A DNA stretch of 64,000 nt from Aquamicrobium sp. (lineage in GTDB: Bacteria; Pseudomonadota; Alphaproteobacteria; Rhizobiales; Rhizobiaceae). The stretch covers positions 62,001 through 126,000 of the forward strand of contig NZ_JAMLIE010000002.1 in the NCBI RefSeq assembly GCF_023954335.1, given 5' to 3'. Below are positions 36,820-45,933 of this stretch, piece after piece (the first letter of the stretch is position 1; each line of letters starts with the position of its first letter). Both the position numbers and the translations under genes were made by a program. The notes under the pieces are model-generated. The model saw only the letters and a list, made by a program, of their open reading frames with translations, made no database searches and had not been told where the DNA came from.

Positions 36820-37704
36820 CTAAAGGGCAGCCATTTCCCGCAGCGCGGCGACGAGGAGATCGCGGTCGGCGGCGAGCCCCTTATAGGCGATCTCGCTGTC
36901 GCCGAGGGCCTCGAGCTGCGCCGCGAAGGCGCTTGCGAGACGCGCGCCGTCGGGGTGGGCGCGCAGCTTTCCCATCGGGTCGAGATGGATGCGGATGGTG
37001 AAGAGGATGTCGCCCGAGCGCGGCAGGCGGCGCAGCGTCTGGCGCTCGACGCGGATGAAGGCGGACGCCGCGGGCGCGGCCGGGTCGAAGCGGGTCGGCT
37101 CGGCGCCGGCGCGGATGCCGCGCTCCAGCGCGGAAAGCGGGTGGTAGAGCGCCGGGTTGTTCTGGAGCGACCAGTTGGCCCGCTCGACCGGGCGCTCGAC
37201 GGCGAGATTGTCGAAGATGCGCTCGATCAGCGCCTCGTTGCGCGTGCCGGGGCCGAAGCCGGGAACGGGGATGTGGATGTCGCGCAGCGGCCGGGCGAAC
37301 TTTTCCGCCAGCGACCAGGACGAGGGAAAGCACAGCGAGGCGGCGGCGAGCCGCCAGCCCTCCGGTCCCCGCCGCATCAGCACGAGGTCTTCCTGCACCG
37401 CCAGCGAGGCGGCCTTCAGGGCCGGCTCGCCCGCGCGCGCCTCGGGCCGGGACAGATCGGGCGCGCGGGTTTCGAGATAGTCGCGAATGAGGTCCAGCAC
37501 CTCTCGCTGGGCGTCGTCCGTGCCGGCCTCCTGCGCGAACACGTCGCCGGGGCGCTCGGCGAACAGCCGCCGCTTCTCTGCGAGATAGGGCGCGCGGAGC
37601 GCGTCGATCTCCAGCCATCCGGCAAGGTCGAGCGGCTTCAGGCCGATGGTGAACGGTGTCGCCGAGCCGTCATAGGGCGTGCGGGCAAGACCGGCTTCGC
37701 TCAT
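36820..37704 (-). CDS. DUF3445 / haem-dependent oxidative N-demethylase family
   Basis: The protein has 294 residues and matches the DUF3445 family, characterised in part as the haem-binding subunit of oxidative N-demethylases. Visible blocks are FTIGLKPLDLAGWLEID at the start, ERPGDVFAQ, EDLVLMRR-GPEGWRLAAASLCFPSSWSLAEK, IHIPVPGF and SGDILFTIRIHLDPM. No reductase or second subunit is beside it, so its partner and substrate are unknown. It starts 9 bases after the pepF stop and is probably co-transcribed with it. Confidence 0.82.
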   Translation of the reverse strand: MSEAGLARTPYDGSATPFTIGLKPLDLAGWLEIDALRAPYLAEKRRLFAERPGDVFAQEAGTDDAQREVLDLIRDYLETRAPDLSRPEARAGEPALKAASLAVQEDLVLMRRGPEGWRLAAASLCFPSSWSLAEKFARPLRDIHIPVPGFGPGTRNEALIERIFDNLAVERPVERANWSLQNNPALYHPLSALERGIRAGAEPTRFDPAAPAASAFIRVERQTLRRLPRSGDILFTIRIHLDPMGKLRAHPDGARLASAFAAQLEALGDSEIAYKGLAADRDLLVAALREMAAL

Positions 37705-37713
37705 GCGGCCCGC

Positions 37714-39573
37714 TCACGCCTCCATCGCTTCCAGCTCATCGATCAGGCTTTCGATGACCTTCAGGCCCTTGCCCCAGAATTCCGGGTCGGAGGCGTCGAG
37801 GCCGAAGGGGGCGAGAAGCTCGGAATGGTGCTTGGTGCCGCCCGCTTCCAGCATGGCGAAATAGCGGTCTTGGAAGCCGGATTCGGCCTGCTGGTAGACG
37901 GCGTAGAGCGAGTTCACCAGGCAGTCGCCGAAGGCGTAGGCATAGACGTAGAACGGCGAGTGGATGAAGTGAGGGATGTAGGTCCAGAAGGTCTCGTAGC
38001 CCTCGCGCAGCGCGATGGCCGGGCCGAGGCTGTCGCCCTGCACCGAAAGCCACAATTCGCCGATGCGCTCGGCGGTCAGTTCGCCCTGGCGGCGCTCGGT
38101 GTGCAGCTTGCGCTCGAACTCGTAGAAGGCGATCTGGCGCACGACCGTATTGATCATGTCCTCGACCTTCTGGGCGAGCATGGCCTTGCGCTCGCGCCTG
38201 TCGGCAGTGCGGTCGAGCAGCGAGCGGAAGGTCAGCATCTCGCCGAAGACGGAGGCGGTCTCGGCCAGCGTCAGCGGGGTGGAAGCCATCAGCGCGCCCT
38301 GCGGCCCGGCGAGGACCTGATGCACGCCATGGCCGAGCTCGTGCGCCAGCGTCATCACGTCGCGTGGCTTGCCTTGATAGTTGAGCAGCACATAGGGATG
38401 GACCGACGGCACGGTGGGATGAGCGAAGGCGCCGGGCGACTTGCCGGGGCGCACCGGCGCGTCGATCCAGCTACGCTCGAAGAAGCGGCCGGCGATCTGG
38501 GCCATGCGCGGGTCGAAGTCGTGATAGGCGCTGAGCACCGTCTCGCGCGCCTCGGCCCAGCCGATGCGCGCCTGCGGCGTCTCGGGCAGGGGGGCGTTGC
38601 GGTCCCAGTGGTTCAGCTTCTCCATGCCGAGCCATTTCGCCTTCATGGCGTAATAGCGGTGCGACAGGCGCGGGCAGGCGGCCTTGACGGCGGCGGCCAG
38701 CGCATCGACCACCTCGCGCTCGACCCGGTTCGCCAGATGGCGCGAATCGGCGATGTCGGAGAAGCCGCGCCAGCGGTCGGATATCTCCTTGTCCTTTGCC
38801 AGCGTGTTGGTGATGAGGGCGAAGGTGCGCAGGTTCTCGCGGAAGGTCTTGGCCAGCGCCTCGGCCGCGCGCCGGCGCACCGCGCCGTCCGCGTCCTGAA
38901 GGCCGTTGAGCGTCGGCTCCAGTGCGAGGCTCTCGCCGCCGACGTCGAAGCGCAGCCCCGTCATCGTCTCGTCGAACAGCCGGTTCCACGCCGCGCGGCC
39001 GGTCACCGACTTCTCGTGGAAAAGCTGCTCGACCCGGTCCTCGAGCTGGTAGGGCTTGTCCTGCCTCAGATCCACCACCCACGGCCGGTAGCGGCCGAAG
39101 ACCGGGTCGGCGTCGAGCGCGTCGTCGATCAGCGCGTCGTCGATCCGGTTCATCTCCAGCGTGAAGAACAGGAGATGGGCGCTGGCGTCGGTCAGCTTCT
39201 GCTGGACGTCGCCGTAGAACTTGGCGTGGACCGGGTTCGAGGTGTCGCCGGCATAGAGCAGGCCCGCATAGGAACCGATCCTGCCCATCAGCTCCTCGAT
39301 CTTCTCGTAGTCGCGCAGGGCGCGGCCGAGATCGCCCGAGGCGGGGTTGCGCGCCGCCGCCTCCAGCCGACCCTTCCATTCGCTCTCGAAGCTGATGGCG
39401 TCGGCGGCGACCCGGTCGAGGTCGCGCGCAAGCTCCGGCGCGTCCATGCCCTCGTAGAGGTCGGCGAGGTTCCATTCCGGCAGCTCGGCCTGCTTGTCCT
39501 CCCGTGCGGCCGTACCTTGCGCCGGGGCGTGCACGGGCATCGGGGTGAAAGCCAGATCGTCGGCAGGAAGCAT
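37714..39573 (-). CDS. pepF: Oligoendopeptidase F, M3 metallopeptidase
   Basis: The protein has 619 residues. The zinc-binding motif is MTLAHELGHGVHQ near residue 410, with the third ligand in a later glutamate of the ETASVFGEML block, as usual for the M3B family. It cleaves short peptides in the cytoplasm. Of the possible starts, the ATG at 39573 has GAGAG at the right distance; ATGs at 39594 and 39666 would add 7 or 31 residues. It is divergent from the sigma-54 response regulator with 141 bases between starts. Confidence 0.92.
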   Translation of the reverse strand: MLPADDLAFTPMPVHAPAQGTAAREDKQAELPEWNLADLYEGMDAPELARDLDRVAADAISFESEWKGRLEAAARNPASGDLGRALRDYEKIEELMGRIGSYAGLLYAGDTSNPVHAKFYGDVQQKLTDASAHLLFFTLEMNRIDDALIDDALDADPVFGRYRPWVVDLRQDKPYQLEDRVEQLFHEKSVTGRAAWNRLFDETMTGLRFDVGGESLALEPTLNGLQDADGAVRRRAAEALAKTFRENLRTFALITNTLAKDKEISDRWRGFSDIADSRHLANRVEREVVDALAAAVKAACPRLSHRYYAMKAKWLGMEKLNHWDRNAPLPETPQARIGWAEARETVLSAYHDFDPRMAQIAGRFFERSWIDAPVRPGKSPGAFAHPTVPSVHPYVLLNYQGKPRDVMTLAHELGHGVHQVLAGPQGALMASTPLTLAETASVFGEMLTFRSLLDRTADRRERKAMLAQKVEDMINTVVRQIAFYEFERKLHTERRQGELTAERIGELWLSVQGDSLGPAIALREGYETFWTYIPHFIHSPFYVYAYAFGDCLVNSLYAVYQQAESGFQDRYFAMLEAGGTKHHSELLAPFGLDASDPEFWGKGLKVIESLIDELEAMEA

Positions 39574-39714
39574 GTCTCTCGTCTCTCGTTTCATTCGATC
39601 TTTAAGCAAGACCGAAAGTTCTCGTTTACCGGCTTTGTTGAGCGGCCGTTTAGCCGTGTGTGCCATGTTGAACCAGACCCGCCGGCAACCTTAACGGGAT
39701 TTTGCGAAACTTCC

Positions 39715-41223
39715 ATGCCATGCCACGTCCTTGTCGTCGATGACGATCCCGTCCAGCGCCGTCTCGCCGAAGCCGCAATCTCCAAAGGAGGTTACCGGAC
39801 GGTGTGCGCCGAGGGCGGCGAGGCCGCGCTCGGCGTTCTGGAAGGCCCCGAGGGTGGCGGGATTTCCGCGCTCGTCCTCGACCTGATGATGCCGGAGGTC
39901 GACGGCCTTCAGGTGCTGTCGCGCCTGCGGGCCCGCGGCATAGACATTCCCGTCATCGTCCAGACCGCGCGCGGCAGCATCGACGCCGCCGTGCAGGCGA
40001 TGCGCGCCGGCGCGTTCGACTTCGTCGTCAAGCCGGCCGCGCCCGAGCGGCTTCTCGCCGCGCTCGCCAACGCGCTGAAATATGCGGAGCTGAAGACCGG
40101 CGCGACGACAGGCGCGGCGCGGCGCGGCCGTGTGCCCACGCGCGGCTTCGATGGCGTCGTCACCGGCAGCCCGGCGATGGAGCGCGTCCTGACGTTGGCG
40201 CGCAAGGCCGCGTCCTCGACCATCCCGATCATGATCGAGGGCGAATCGGGCGTCGGCAAGGAGGTGATCGCGCGCGCCATCCAGGGCATGGGCGCGCGCG
40301 CCGACAAGCCGTTCGTCACCGTCAATTGCGGCGCGATCCCGGAAAACCTCGTCGAGAGCATCCTGTTCGGCCACGAGAAGGGCTCGTTCACCGGGGCGAG
40401 CGAGAAGCATGTCGGCAAGTTCGTCGAGGCCGACGGCGGGACGCTGTTCCTCGACGAGATCGGCGACCTGCCGCTCGACGTGCAGGTCAAGCTGCTGCGC
40501 GCGGTGCAGGACGGCGAGGTCGACCCAGTTGGCGCGCGCGCCACGGTCAAGGTCGACATCAGGCTGATCTCGGCGACGCATCGCGACCTGATGCGGCAGG
40601 TCGGGGAGGGGCGGTTCCGCGAGGATCTCTATTATCGCCTCAACGTCTTTCCGATCCACGTCCCGCCGCTGCGCGAGCGGCGCGAGGACATCGCCCGGCT
40701 GGTGCGGCATTTCATCGCGCGGGCGGGCTCGGCTGCCGCCGGCACCCGCGTCCGGGACGTGTCGGCGCGCGCGCTCGCCATGCTCGAGGCCTATGACTGG
40801 CCGGGCAACATCCGCCAGCTCGAGAACGCGATCTTTCGCGCTGTGGTCCTCGCCGAGGGCGACGTGCTGACCGAGGACGAGTTCCCTCAGATCGGCGGGC
40901 AGACGCGACGCGTCGGCCCCGACGCGCGGGAGGAGCCGGCGGCCTTCGCCGGCGGCGGACGGCATGAAAATGCCGTTCCAATGCCGCATTTCGCGCTTCC
41001 CGACGAGCCGGAGGGCGTCCTGCGGGCGCTCGACGAGCGCGGCGACGTGCGCGCGCTCGCCGATGTCGAGGGCGAGATGATTCGCCTCGCCATCGACCAT
41101 TACAACGGCCAGATGAGCGAAGTTGCCCGGCGTCTCGGCATCGGCCGCTCGACGCTTTACCGCAAGCTCAAGGAAATGGGCATCGATCCGGAGCGCCAGC
41201 GTGGGGAAAGGTTGGCATTCTAG
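39715..41223 (+). CDS. Sigma-54-dependent response regulator, NtrC type
   Basis: The protein has 502 residues. A receiver domain at about 3-120 carries VVDDD and the phosphorylation aspartate in LVLDLMMPEVDG (near 56). The AAA+ domain at about 140-375 has Walker A GESGVGKE, the sigma-54 contact loop written as GSFTGA instead of GAFTGA, and Walker B GTLFLDEIGD. A long linker leads to a Fis-type helix-turn-helix (MSEVARRLGIGRSTLYRKLKEMGI). It activates sigma-54 promoters after phosphorylation. No sensor kinase is adjacent, so the signal is unknown. The start at 39715 is the first codon of the receiver; the huge open frame before it is a chance extension over other genes. Confidence 0.9.
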   Translation: MPCHVLVVDDDPVQRRLAEAAISKGGYRTVCAEGGEAALGVLEGPEGGGISALVLDLMMPEVDGLQVLSRLRARGIDIPVIVQTARGSIDAAVQAMRAGAFDFVVKPAAPERLLAALANALKYAELKTGATTGAARRGRVPTRGFDGVVTGSPAMERVLTLARKAASSTIPIMIEGESGVGKEVIARAIQGMGARADKPFVTVNCGAIPENLVESILFGHEKGSFTGASEKHVGKFVEADGGTLFLDEIGDLPLDVQVKLLRAVQDGEVDPVGARATVKVDIRLISATHRDLMRQVGEGRFREDLYYRLNVFPIHVPPLRERREDIARLVRHFIARAGSAAAGTRVRDVSARALAMLEAYDWPGNIRQLENAIFRAVVLAEGDVLTEDEFPQIGGQTRRVGPDAREEPAAFAGGGRHENAVPMPHFALPDEPEGVLRALDERGDVRALADVEGEMIRLAIDHYNGQMSEVARRLGIGRSTLYRKLKEMGIDPERQRGERLAF

Positions 41224-41361
41224 CCTTTCCTTAAGCCGGCGCGCCTGTCCTTGTCCTTTCGTTTACCCTATAGTCCCGCTTCGCAGGCGCGTCATGATCT
41301 TGCCACGGTCGGGACGCATTCCTAGGTCTATAAGCAGGGATTAACCATTGGGGACGATATT

Positions 41362-41390
41362 CGGGCTTTCCTGAAGCCCGGGCTTTTGTT
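41362..41390 (+). terminator. Terminator after the sigma-54 regulator
   Basis: CGGGCTT (41362-41368) pairs with AAGCCCG (41374-41380) across a five-base loop, followed by GGCTTTTGTT. It separates the regulator from the DUF882 gene; the 216-base gap holds no other gene. Confidence 0.65.
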
Positions 41391-41439
41391 CCGGGGACAA
41401 CCAACGCAGCCGCAGGGCCAGCCTACGAGGCGACGGGTT

Positions 41440-43323
41440 TTGAGCATTCTTGCACGATCGGAAACGGGACGGCGGTTCGAGGGGATCATCCAGCGCAAAT
41501 GGCTGGGAGCATTCCTCGCAGCCGTGGTGGCAACCCTTGCATTCGCGGCGCCTGCCAGCGCCGAGACACGCAGTCTCAAGCTCTATTTCATCCACACCAA
41601 GGAGCGGGCGGAGATCGTCTACAAGCGCAACGGGCGCTACGATCAGGCCGGCCTGAAGCAGATCAACCGCTTCCTGCGCGACTGGCGCAAGAACGAGCCG
41701 GCCAACATGGATCCGCGCCTGCTCGACCTCGTGTGGGAGGTCTATCGCTCCGTCGGCGCGCGCGACCACATCCACGTCGTCTCGGCGTACCGGTCGCCGG
41801 CGACCAACGCCATGCTGCGCAACCGCTCGTCCGGCGTCGCCCAGAAGAGCCAGCACATGCTCGGCAAGGCGATGGATTTCTACATTCCCGGCGTGCCGCT
41901 GTCGAAGCTGCGCGCGGCGGCCTTCAAGGTCGAGGGCGGCGGCGTCGGCTACTATCCAAAGTCCGGCGCGCCCTTCGTCCATCTCGACGTCGGCAACGTC
42001 CGCTCGTGGCCGCGCATGAGTCGCAGCGAGCTGATGGCGCTGTTCCCGAACGGCAAGACCATGCACCTGCCGGCCGATGGCAAGCCGCTGCCGGGCTACA
42101 ACCAGGCGCTCGCCGCCTACCAGGCGCGCAAGAAGTCGGGCGGCGCGGTGCATATCGCCAGCGCCCAGCCGCGCGCCGAGGAAGTCGAGCGCGCCTCCCG
42201 CAAGGGCGGCGGCCTGCTTGCCGCGCTGTTCCGCGGCGGTGCCGACGAGGACGAGGACAATTCGGAAGCGATGATGCGCCCGGCGGCGCCGGCTGCGGTC
42301 GCGGCCGCTCCCGCCCCGGCCCAGCCCGCGCCGGCAACGCGCCGCCAGGAGCCGTCCGAGACCATCGTCGCGGCGCTGCCCGAGCGCAATGCGCCGCTGC
42401 CCGGCGTCGCGCCGCGCCCGCTGATCGATGTCGGTGCGCCGGCACGGGCGGCGCTGGTGCCCGGCCTGCCGACGCCTGCCGCGGACGTGCCCGCGCCGGC
42501 CGCCGAAGAGGCGTTCGCTGTCGCCTCCGTGCCGCTGCCGACCCGCCGGCCCGACTACACGCCCGAACTGCGCACCGCTGCGGCCGAGCCGGAAGCGGGC
42601 GCGAATTTCCCGGTCGCCGCCATCGCCCGCGAGCAGACGCGCGGCGGCGGCTCCGACGCCATCGCCGAGATGCTCGCCGCCTCCGGCGCGCAGGCCCGCG
42701 CCGACGTGGTGATCAATCCGCCGGTGCCGACGCTGCGGCCGCGGCTCGGCACGGCCGAAGCACCCGCCCAGGCGCAGGTGGCCTCCGATGTCGCCTCCGA
42801 TTCCGTGCCCGCCGGCGAGGAAGCGCCGGTCGCGGGCCAGGTGTTCGCGCTCGCGGCCCTGCCGGACACCAACCTTGCGCCCGCGGCGCGGCCCGAACTG
42901 GTCGAGGTTCCCGTTCCCGTCCGGCTGCGCCAGGAGCGCGGCGCGGCAGCGGACGGCGCATCGCCACGCGTCGCCGTGCTCGGCCGTCCGGCCGGCACCG
43001 ATGCGGCCGAGGCCCTGCATTCGGGCGTCCGCACCACGACCAAGTCGGCGCGGCCGCAGGCCGGGCAGGTGGCGCGCAGCGAGCCGAAGCCGGTCGTCGT
43101 GCCGGTGGAGCAGGACGTCGCCCGCTTCGCCTTCATGCGCGATGTGAGCGTGACCACGGCCGGCGGCACCGCCAACCCGGCCACGGCGCACGCCATTGTG
43201 CGCAGCGCGCCGCAGGCGGTCTATACGCAGGGCTTCTCGCAGGGCGTTCCCGCGCCCGATCCCGCCCGCTTCTCGGGCAAGGCCGTCACCTTCCTGTCGG
43301 TGGCGAAGTTCGCGACGAACTGA
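41440..43323 (+). CDS. Exported DUF882 (M15-like) protein with long Pro/Ala tail
   Basis: The protein has 627 residues if it starts at the TTG at 41440, which has GAGG eight bases upstream; an earlier TTG at 41386 falls inside the terminator. A signal-type helix (about 20-42, ending in PASAE) precedes a DUF882 / peptidase M15_3 domain (about 43-225) with VVSAYRSPATNAML, SQHMLGKAMDFYIPG and FVHLDVG, which carry the His/Asp/His zinc residues of D,D-carboxypeptidase-like enzymes. It probably acts on peptidoglycan. The remaining 400 residues are low-complexity Pro/Ala/Val with charged patches, much longer than in usual homologues, and may span the periplasm. Confidence 0.8.
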   Translation: MSILARSETGRRFEGIIQRKWLGAFLAAVVATLAFAAPASAETRSLKLYFIHTKERAEIVYKRNGRYDQAGLKQINRFLRDWRKNEPANMDPRLLDLVWEVYRSVGARDHIHVVSAYRSPATNAMLRNRSSGVAQKSQHMLGKAMDFYIPGVPLSKLRAAAFKVEGGGVGYYPKSGAPFVHLDVGNVRSWPRMSRSELMALFPNGKTMHLPADGKPLPGYNQALAAYQARKKSGGAVHIASAQPRAEEVERASRKGGGLLAALFRGGADEDEDNSEAMMRPAAPAAVAAAPAPAQPAPATRRQEPSETIVAALPERNAPLPGVAPRPLIDVGAPARAALVPGLPTPAADVPAPAAEEAFAVASVPLPTRRPDYTPELRTAAAEPEAGANFPVAAIAREQTRGGGSDAIAEMLAASGAQARADVVINPPVPTLRPRLGTAEAPAQAQVASDVASDSVPAGEEAPVAGQVFALAALPDTNLAPAARPELVEVPVPVRLRQERGAAADGASPRVAVLGRPAGTDAAEALHSGVRTTTKSARPQAGQVARSEPKPVVVPVEQDVARFAFMRDVSVTTAGGTANPATAHAIVRSAPQAVYTQGFSQGVPAPDPARFSGKAVTFLSVAKFATN

Positions 43324-43348
43324 GAGCGATCCAAATCTTTGTTCTCAC

Positions 43349-43392
43349 GCAATTCCGGACGGAAAAGTGCTTCGCGCTTTTCCTGGAATTGC
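43349..43392. repeat. 44-bp dispersed palindrome, copy A
   Basis: GCAATTCC (43349-43356) mirrors GGAATTGC (43385-43392), and GGAAAAGTGC (43361-43370) mirrors GCGCTTTTCC (43374-43383) with one G-T pair. A second copy with the same outer arms and length lies at 59764-59807. It sits between the DUF882 and KDPG aldolase stops and can serve as a bidirectional terminator. Confidence 0.8.
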
Positions 43393-43393
43393 T

Positions 43394-44044
43394 CTAGGCG
43401 CGCTTCAGCGCCGCCGCTCCGCGGGCGAGGTCGGTGATCTCGTCCCACTTTCCCGCCGCGACCAGCGTGTCGGGTGCGACCCACGAGCCGCCGACGCAGA
43501 CCACATTGTCCAGCGCGAGATAGTCCGCCGCATTGGCCGGGCCGATGCCGCCCGTCGGGCAGAAGCGGTTGCCGGCGAAGGGCGAGGCGAGCGCCTTGAG
43601 GAAGGTCGCGCCGCCCGCCTCAACGGCCGGGAAGAACTTCAGGATCGAATAGCCCGCCTCGGCGGCCGCCATGATCTCTCCCGGCGTGATCGCGCCGGGC
43701 AGCAGCGGCACCCGGCTGTTCGCCGCCGCGGCGGCGAGCTGCGGGGTGAAGCCGGGGCTGACGATGAAGCGCGACCCGGCGGCCGCGGCCGCGTCGAACT
43801 GGCGCGCATCGAGGATGGTGCCCGCGCCGACGACGGCCTCGGGAACCTCGGCCGCCACCGCGCGGATGGCGTCGAGCGCGGCGGGGGTGCGCAGGGTTAT
43901 CTCGATGGCGGGCAGGCCGCCGGCGGCAAGCGCGCGGGCGAGCGGAACCGCATCCGCGACATTCGCGATCTTCAGGACCGGGATGACGGGCTGCGCGGTC
44001 ATGATCCCGAGCAGGTCTTGCGTCTTCTGCGCGCCGCTTGTCAT
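43394..44044 (-). CDS. eda: KDPG / KHG aldolase
   Basis: The protein has 216 residues, the usual length. Class I aldolase marks are GLPAIEITLRTPAALDAI with the catalytic glutamate, VGAGTI, FIVSPGFTPQL and SILKFFPA with the Schiff-base lysine, then CPTGGI. It splits 2-keto-3-deoxy-6-phosphogluconate into pyruvate and glyceraldehyde-3-phosphate in the Entner-Doudoroff pathway. No edd or zwf is adjacent. Its stop is one base from the palindromic repeat. Confidence 0.93.
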   Translation of the reverse strand: MTSGAQKTQDLLGIMTAQPVIPVLKIANVADAVPLARALAAGGLPAIEITLRTPAALDAIRAVAAEVPEAVVGAGTILDARQFDAAAAAGSRFIVSPGFTPQLAAAAANSRVPLLPGAITPGEIMAAAEAGYSILKFFPAVEAGGATFLKALASPFAGNRFCPTGGIGPANAADYLALDNVVCVGGSWVAPDTLVAAGKWDEITDLARGAAALKRA

Positions 44045-44137
44045 TGCCGCATTTCCTCGTCGTTCAACATGGCCTTCAATCGATTTAGCCTGCCGCCGCT
44101 CTAGCAGGGCAAGGGGCGGCTGTCCACGTTGGCGGCG

Positions 44138-45022
44138 TCATCCGCCGCGCGGGGCGAACAGCCACGCGAAGATGGAAAGCAGCCAGCTGCGGGATTTTCC
44201 GGCAGCCGGGCCGAGGCCGAGCGCGGCCATGGTCGCGGGGCCGGCGATGCCGTCGACGACGAGTCCGGCGCGGCTCTGGAACGCCTTCACGGCCCGCTCT
44301 GTCGCGGGGCCGAACATGCCGTCGGCGGCCAGCGGGTGGCCGCGCGCCGTCAGGGCCGTCTGGAGGGCGGCAACCGCCGCGCCGCGCGCGCCACGCCGCA
44401 GGACGGTGGAGGGCAGGACGGCCGGGCTCGCCCGGAACGTCGCGGCATGGCGCACATGGGCGCGGGCGAGCTTGCCGTCATAATCGTTGCGGCGGAAGCC
44501 GGGGCCGTTGTAGCCGCGCGCGAAGGTCGCCCAGTCGCGGGCGCCGAGGGCGGGGACGAGCCCGGCCTTGTCGATGTAGCGCGCCATCAGCCGCAACTGG
44601 CCGCCGGCGCCGCCGCGCGCCTCGGCGACCAGCGCATCGACGCTCGCATAGCCCAGCCATGCCCAGTGCGCGCCCATCACCTGACCGAGACCCCATGACG
44701 TCGACTCCCAGGCCGCCTTGCGGTCGATGGCCGCGGCGCGGGCAAGCAGCGTCCAGCGCGCCGCCTGCGAGGACGGGTTCTTCACCTTGCCGGCCTCGGG
44801 CGCGGCAAGCCCCTGCCGGCGCGCCTCCTCGCGGGCGGGGCCGGCAAGGCGGCGGTCGAAATAATGGCCCTCGAAGCGGATCAGCGGCTCGGCCCGGCCG
44901 TCGACCGGCGCGTGCGCCTTCAGCCCGCTTTCGATGTCGGCGACGGCGGCGAGGGCGGCCGCTTCCACGCCGAGCCTCGCCGCGGCTGTCTCGATTTCCC
45001 TGATCAACATCGTGTCGAGCAT
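44138..45022 (-). CDS. Phage-type N-acetylmuramidase with PG-binding domain
   Basis: The protein has 294 residues. The N-terminal domain (about 1-185) matches the N-acetylmuramidase / DUF3380 family of phage endolysins: AVADIESGLKAHA with the catalytic glutamate, IRFEGHYFDRRL, ESTSWGLGQVMG and YNGPGFRRNDYD. A PG_binding_1 domain at about 200-270 (LQTALTARGHPLAADGMFGPATERAVKAFQ) follows, then a short hydrophobic Trp-rich end. No signal peptide and no holin or spanin are near, so it looks like a domesticated phage lysin. I chose the ATG at 45022 as the likely start; ATGs 6 and 8 codons upstream are possible. It is divergent from the DUF533 gene. Confidence 0.82.
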   Translation of the reverse strand: MLDTMLIREIETAAARLGVEAAALAAVADIESGLKAHAPVDGRAEPLIRFEGHYFDRRLAGPAREEARRQGLAAPEAGKVKNPSSQAARWTLLARAAAIDRKAAWESTSWGLGQVMGAHWAWLGYASVDALVAEARGGAGGQLRLMARYIDKAGLVPALGARDWATFARGYNGPGFRRNDYDGKLARAHVRHAATFRASPAVLPSTVLRRGARGAAVAALQTALTARGHPLAADGMFGPATERAVKAFQSRAGLVVDGIAGPATMAALGLGPAAGKSRSWLLSIFAWLFAPRGG

Positions 45023-45213
45023 GCGCCTGTCCGCCTCCATCGGCAAAACGCCATTGTGGCGCGGCAGCGCGGGACGTGGATAAAGCGGACGGCGGCGGAC
45101 ACGCTAACATCGTCTTGCCGACATTGTATTGTCGCGCTTGCCTGCCTATCTGCGACGGGTCTTGGAAAGACCGGCGAGAGCGAAATCGCCGAAACCGAAC
45201 GAAGGAGGCAAGG

Positions 45214-45933
45214 ATGCTCGATCCGAAGGCGCTGCTGGACGACCTTCTGGGCGCGAAAGTGCCGGGAACCGAATCGACCGTGAGGGACAAGGCCGGCCAG
45301 GCGGCGCAGATGGCGCGCGACAACCCGCTGGCCGCCGGCGCGCTCGCCGCCATCCTCCTCGGCACCGGCACGGGCCGGAAAGTCACCGGCTCGGCATTGA
45401 AGCTCGGCGGTCTCGCCGCCGTCGCCGGCCTCGCCTACAAGGCGTACCAGAACTATTCGAAGGGCGCGGAGCCGGGCGCGGGCCAGCAGGCCGGCGAGCC
45501 GGAGTTGCTGCCGCCTCCGGCCGACACCGCCTTCGACCCGGCGCAGGCGCCGCAGGGCGAGGCCGAGTTCGCGCTGGTCATCGCCCGGGCGATGATCGCC
45601 GCGGCGCGCGCCGACGGCCATATCGACGATGCCGAGCGCGTGCGCATCGCCGACAAGCTGCACCTGTCGGGCATCGGCGAGGAGGCGGAAGCCTTCCTGA
45701 TGGCCGAGCTCGAGAAGCCGGTCGATCTCGACGGCCTCGTCGCCGCCGCCCAGACAGACGCGCAGAAGGCCGAGCTCTACACCGCCTCGCGGATCGCCAT
45801 CGAGCCGAGAACGCGCGCCGAGCGCGGCTATCTCGACCTGCTCGCCGGCCGGCTGCGGCTGCCCGACGCGCTGGTCGACCACATCGAATCGACGGTCGCG
45901 GCGGCCAAGGCCGAGGAGGCGTCGCTCGCCTGA
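45214..45933 (+). CDS. DUF533 / TerB-like protein
   Basis: The protein has 239 residues. An N-terminal amphipathic stretch precedes a Gly/Ala-rich hydrophobic segment (about 40-78; AAILLGTGTGRK and LGGLAAVAGLAYKAYQ), a Pro-rich linker, and a C-terminal all-helical TerB-like domain (about 110-235; IARAMIAAARADGHIDDAER). It matches the DUF533 family (YebE type) of unknown function, probably membrane-associated. The ATG at 45214 has GAAGGAGG upstream and is clear. It is divergent from the muramidase. Confidence 0.82.
   Translation: MLDPKALLDDLLGAKVPGTESTVRDKAGQAAQMARDNPLAAGALAAILLGTGTGRKVTGSALKLGGLAAVAGLAYKAYQNYSKGAEPGAGQQAGEPELLPPPADTAFDPAQAPQGEAEFALVIARAMIAAARADGHIDDAERVRIADKLHLSGIGEEAEAFLMAELEKPVDLDGLVAAAQTDAQKAELYTASRIAIEPRTRAERGYLDLLAGRLRLPDALVDHIESTVAAAKAEEASLA

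Noticed and set aside
36769..39714. Upstream part of a 1484-codon frame running into the sigma-54 regulator
   Set aside because: It lies antisense to the DUF3445 and pepF genes; the real protein starts with the receiver domain at 39715.
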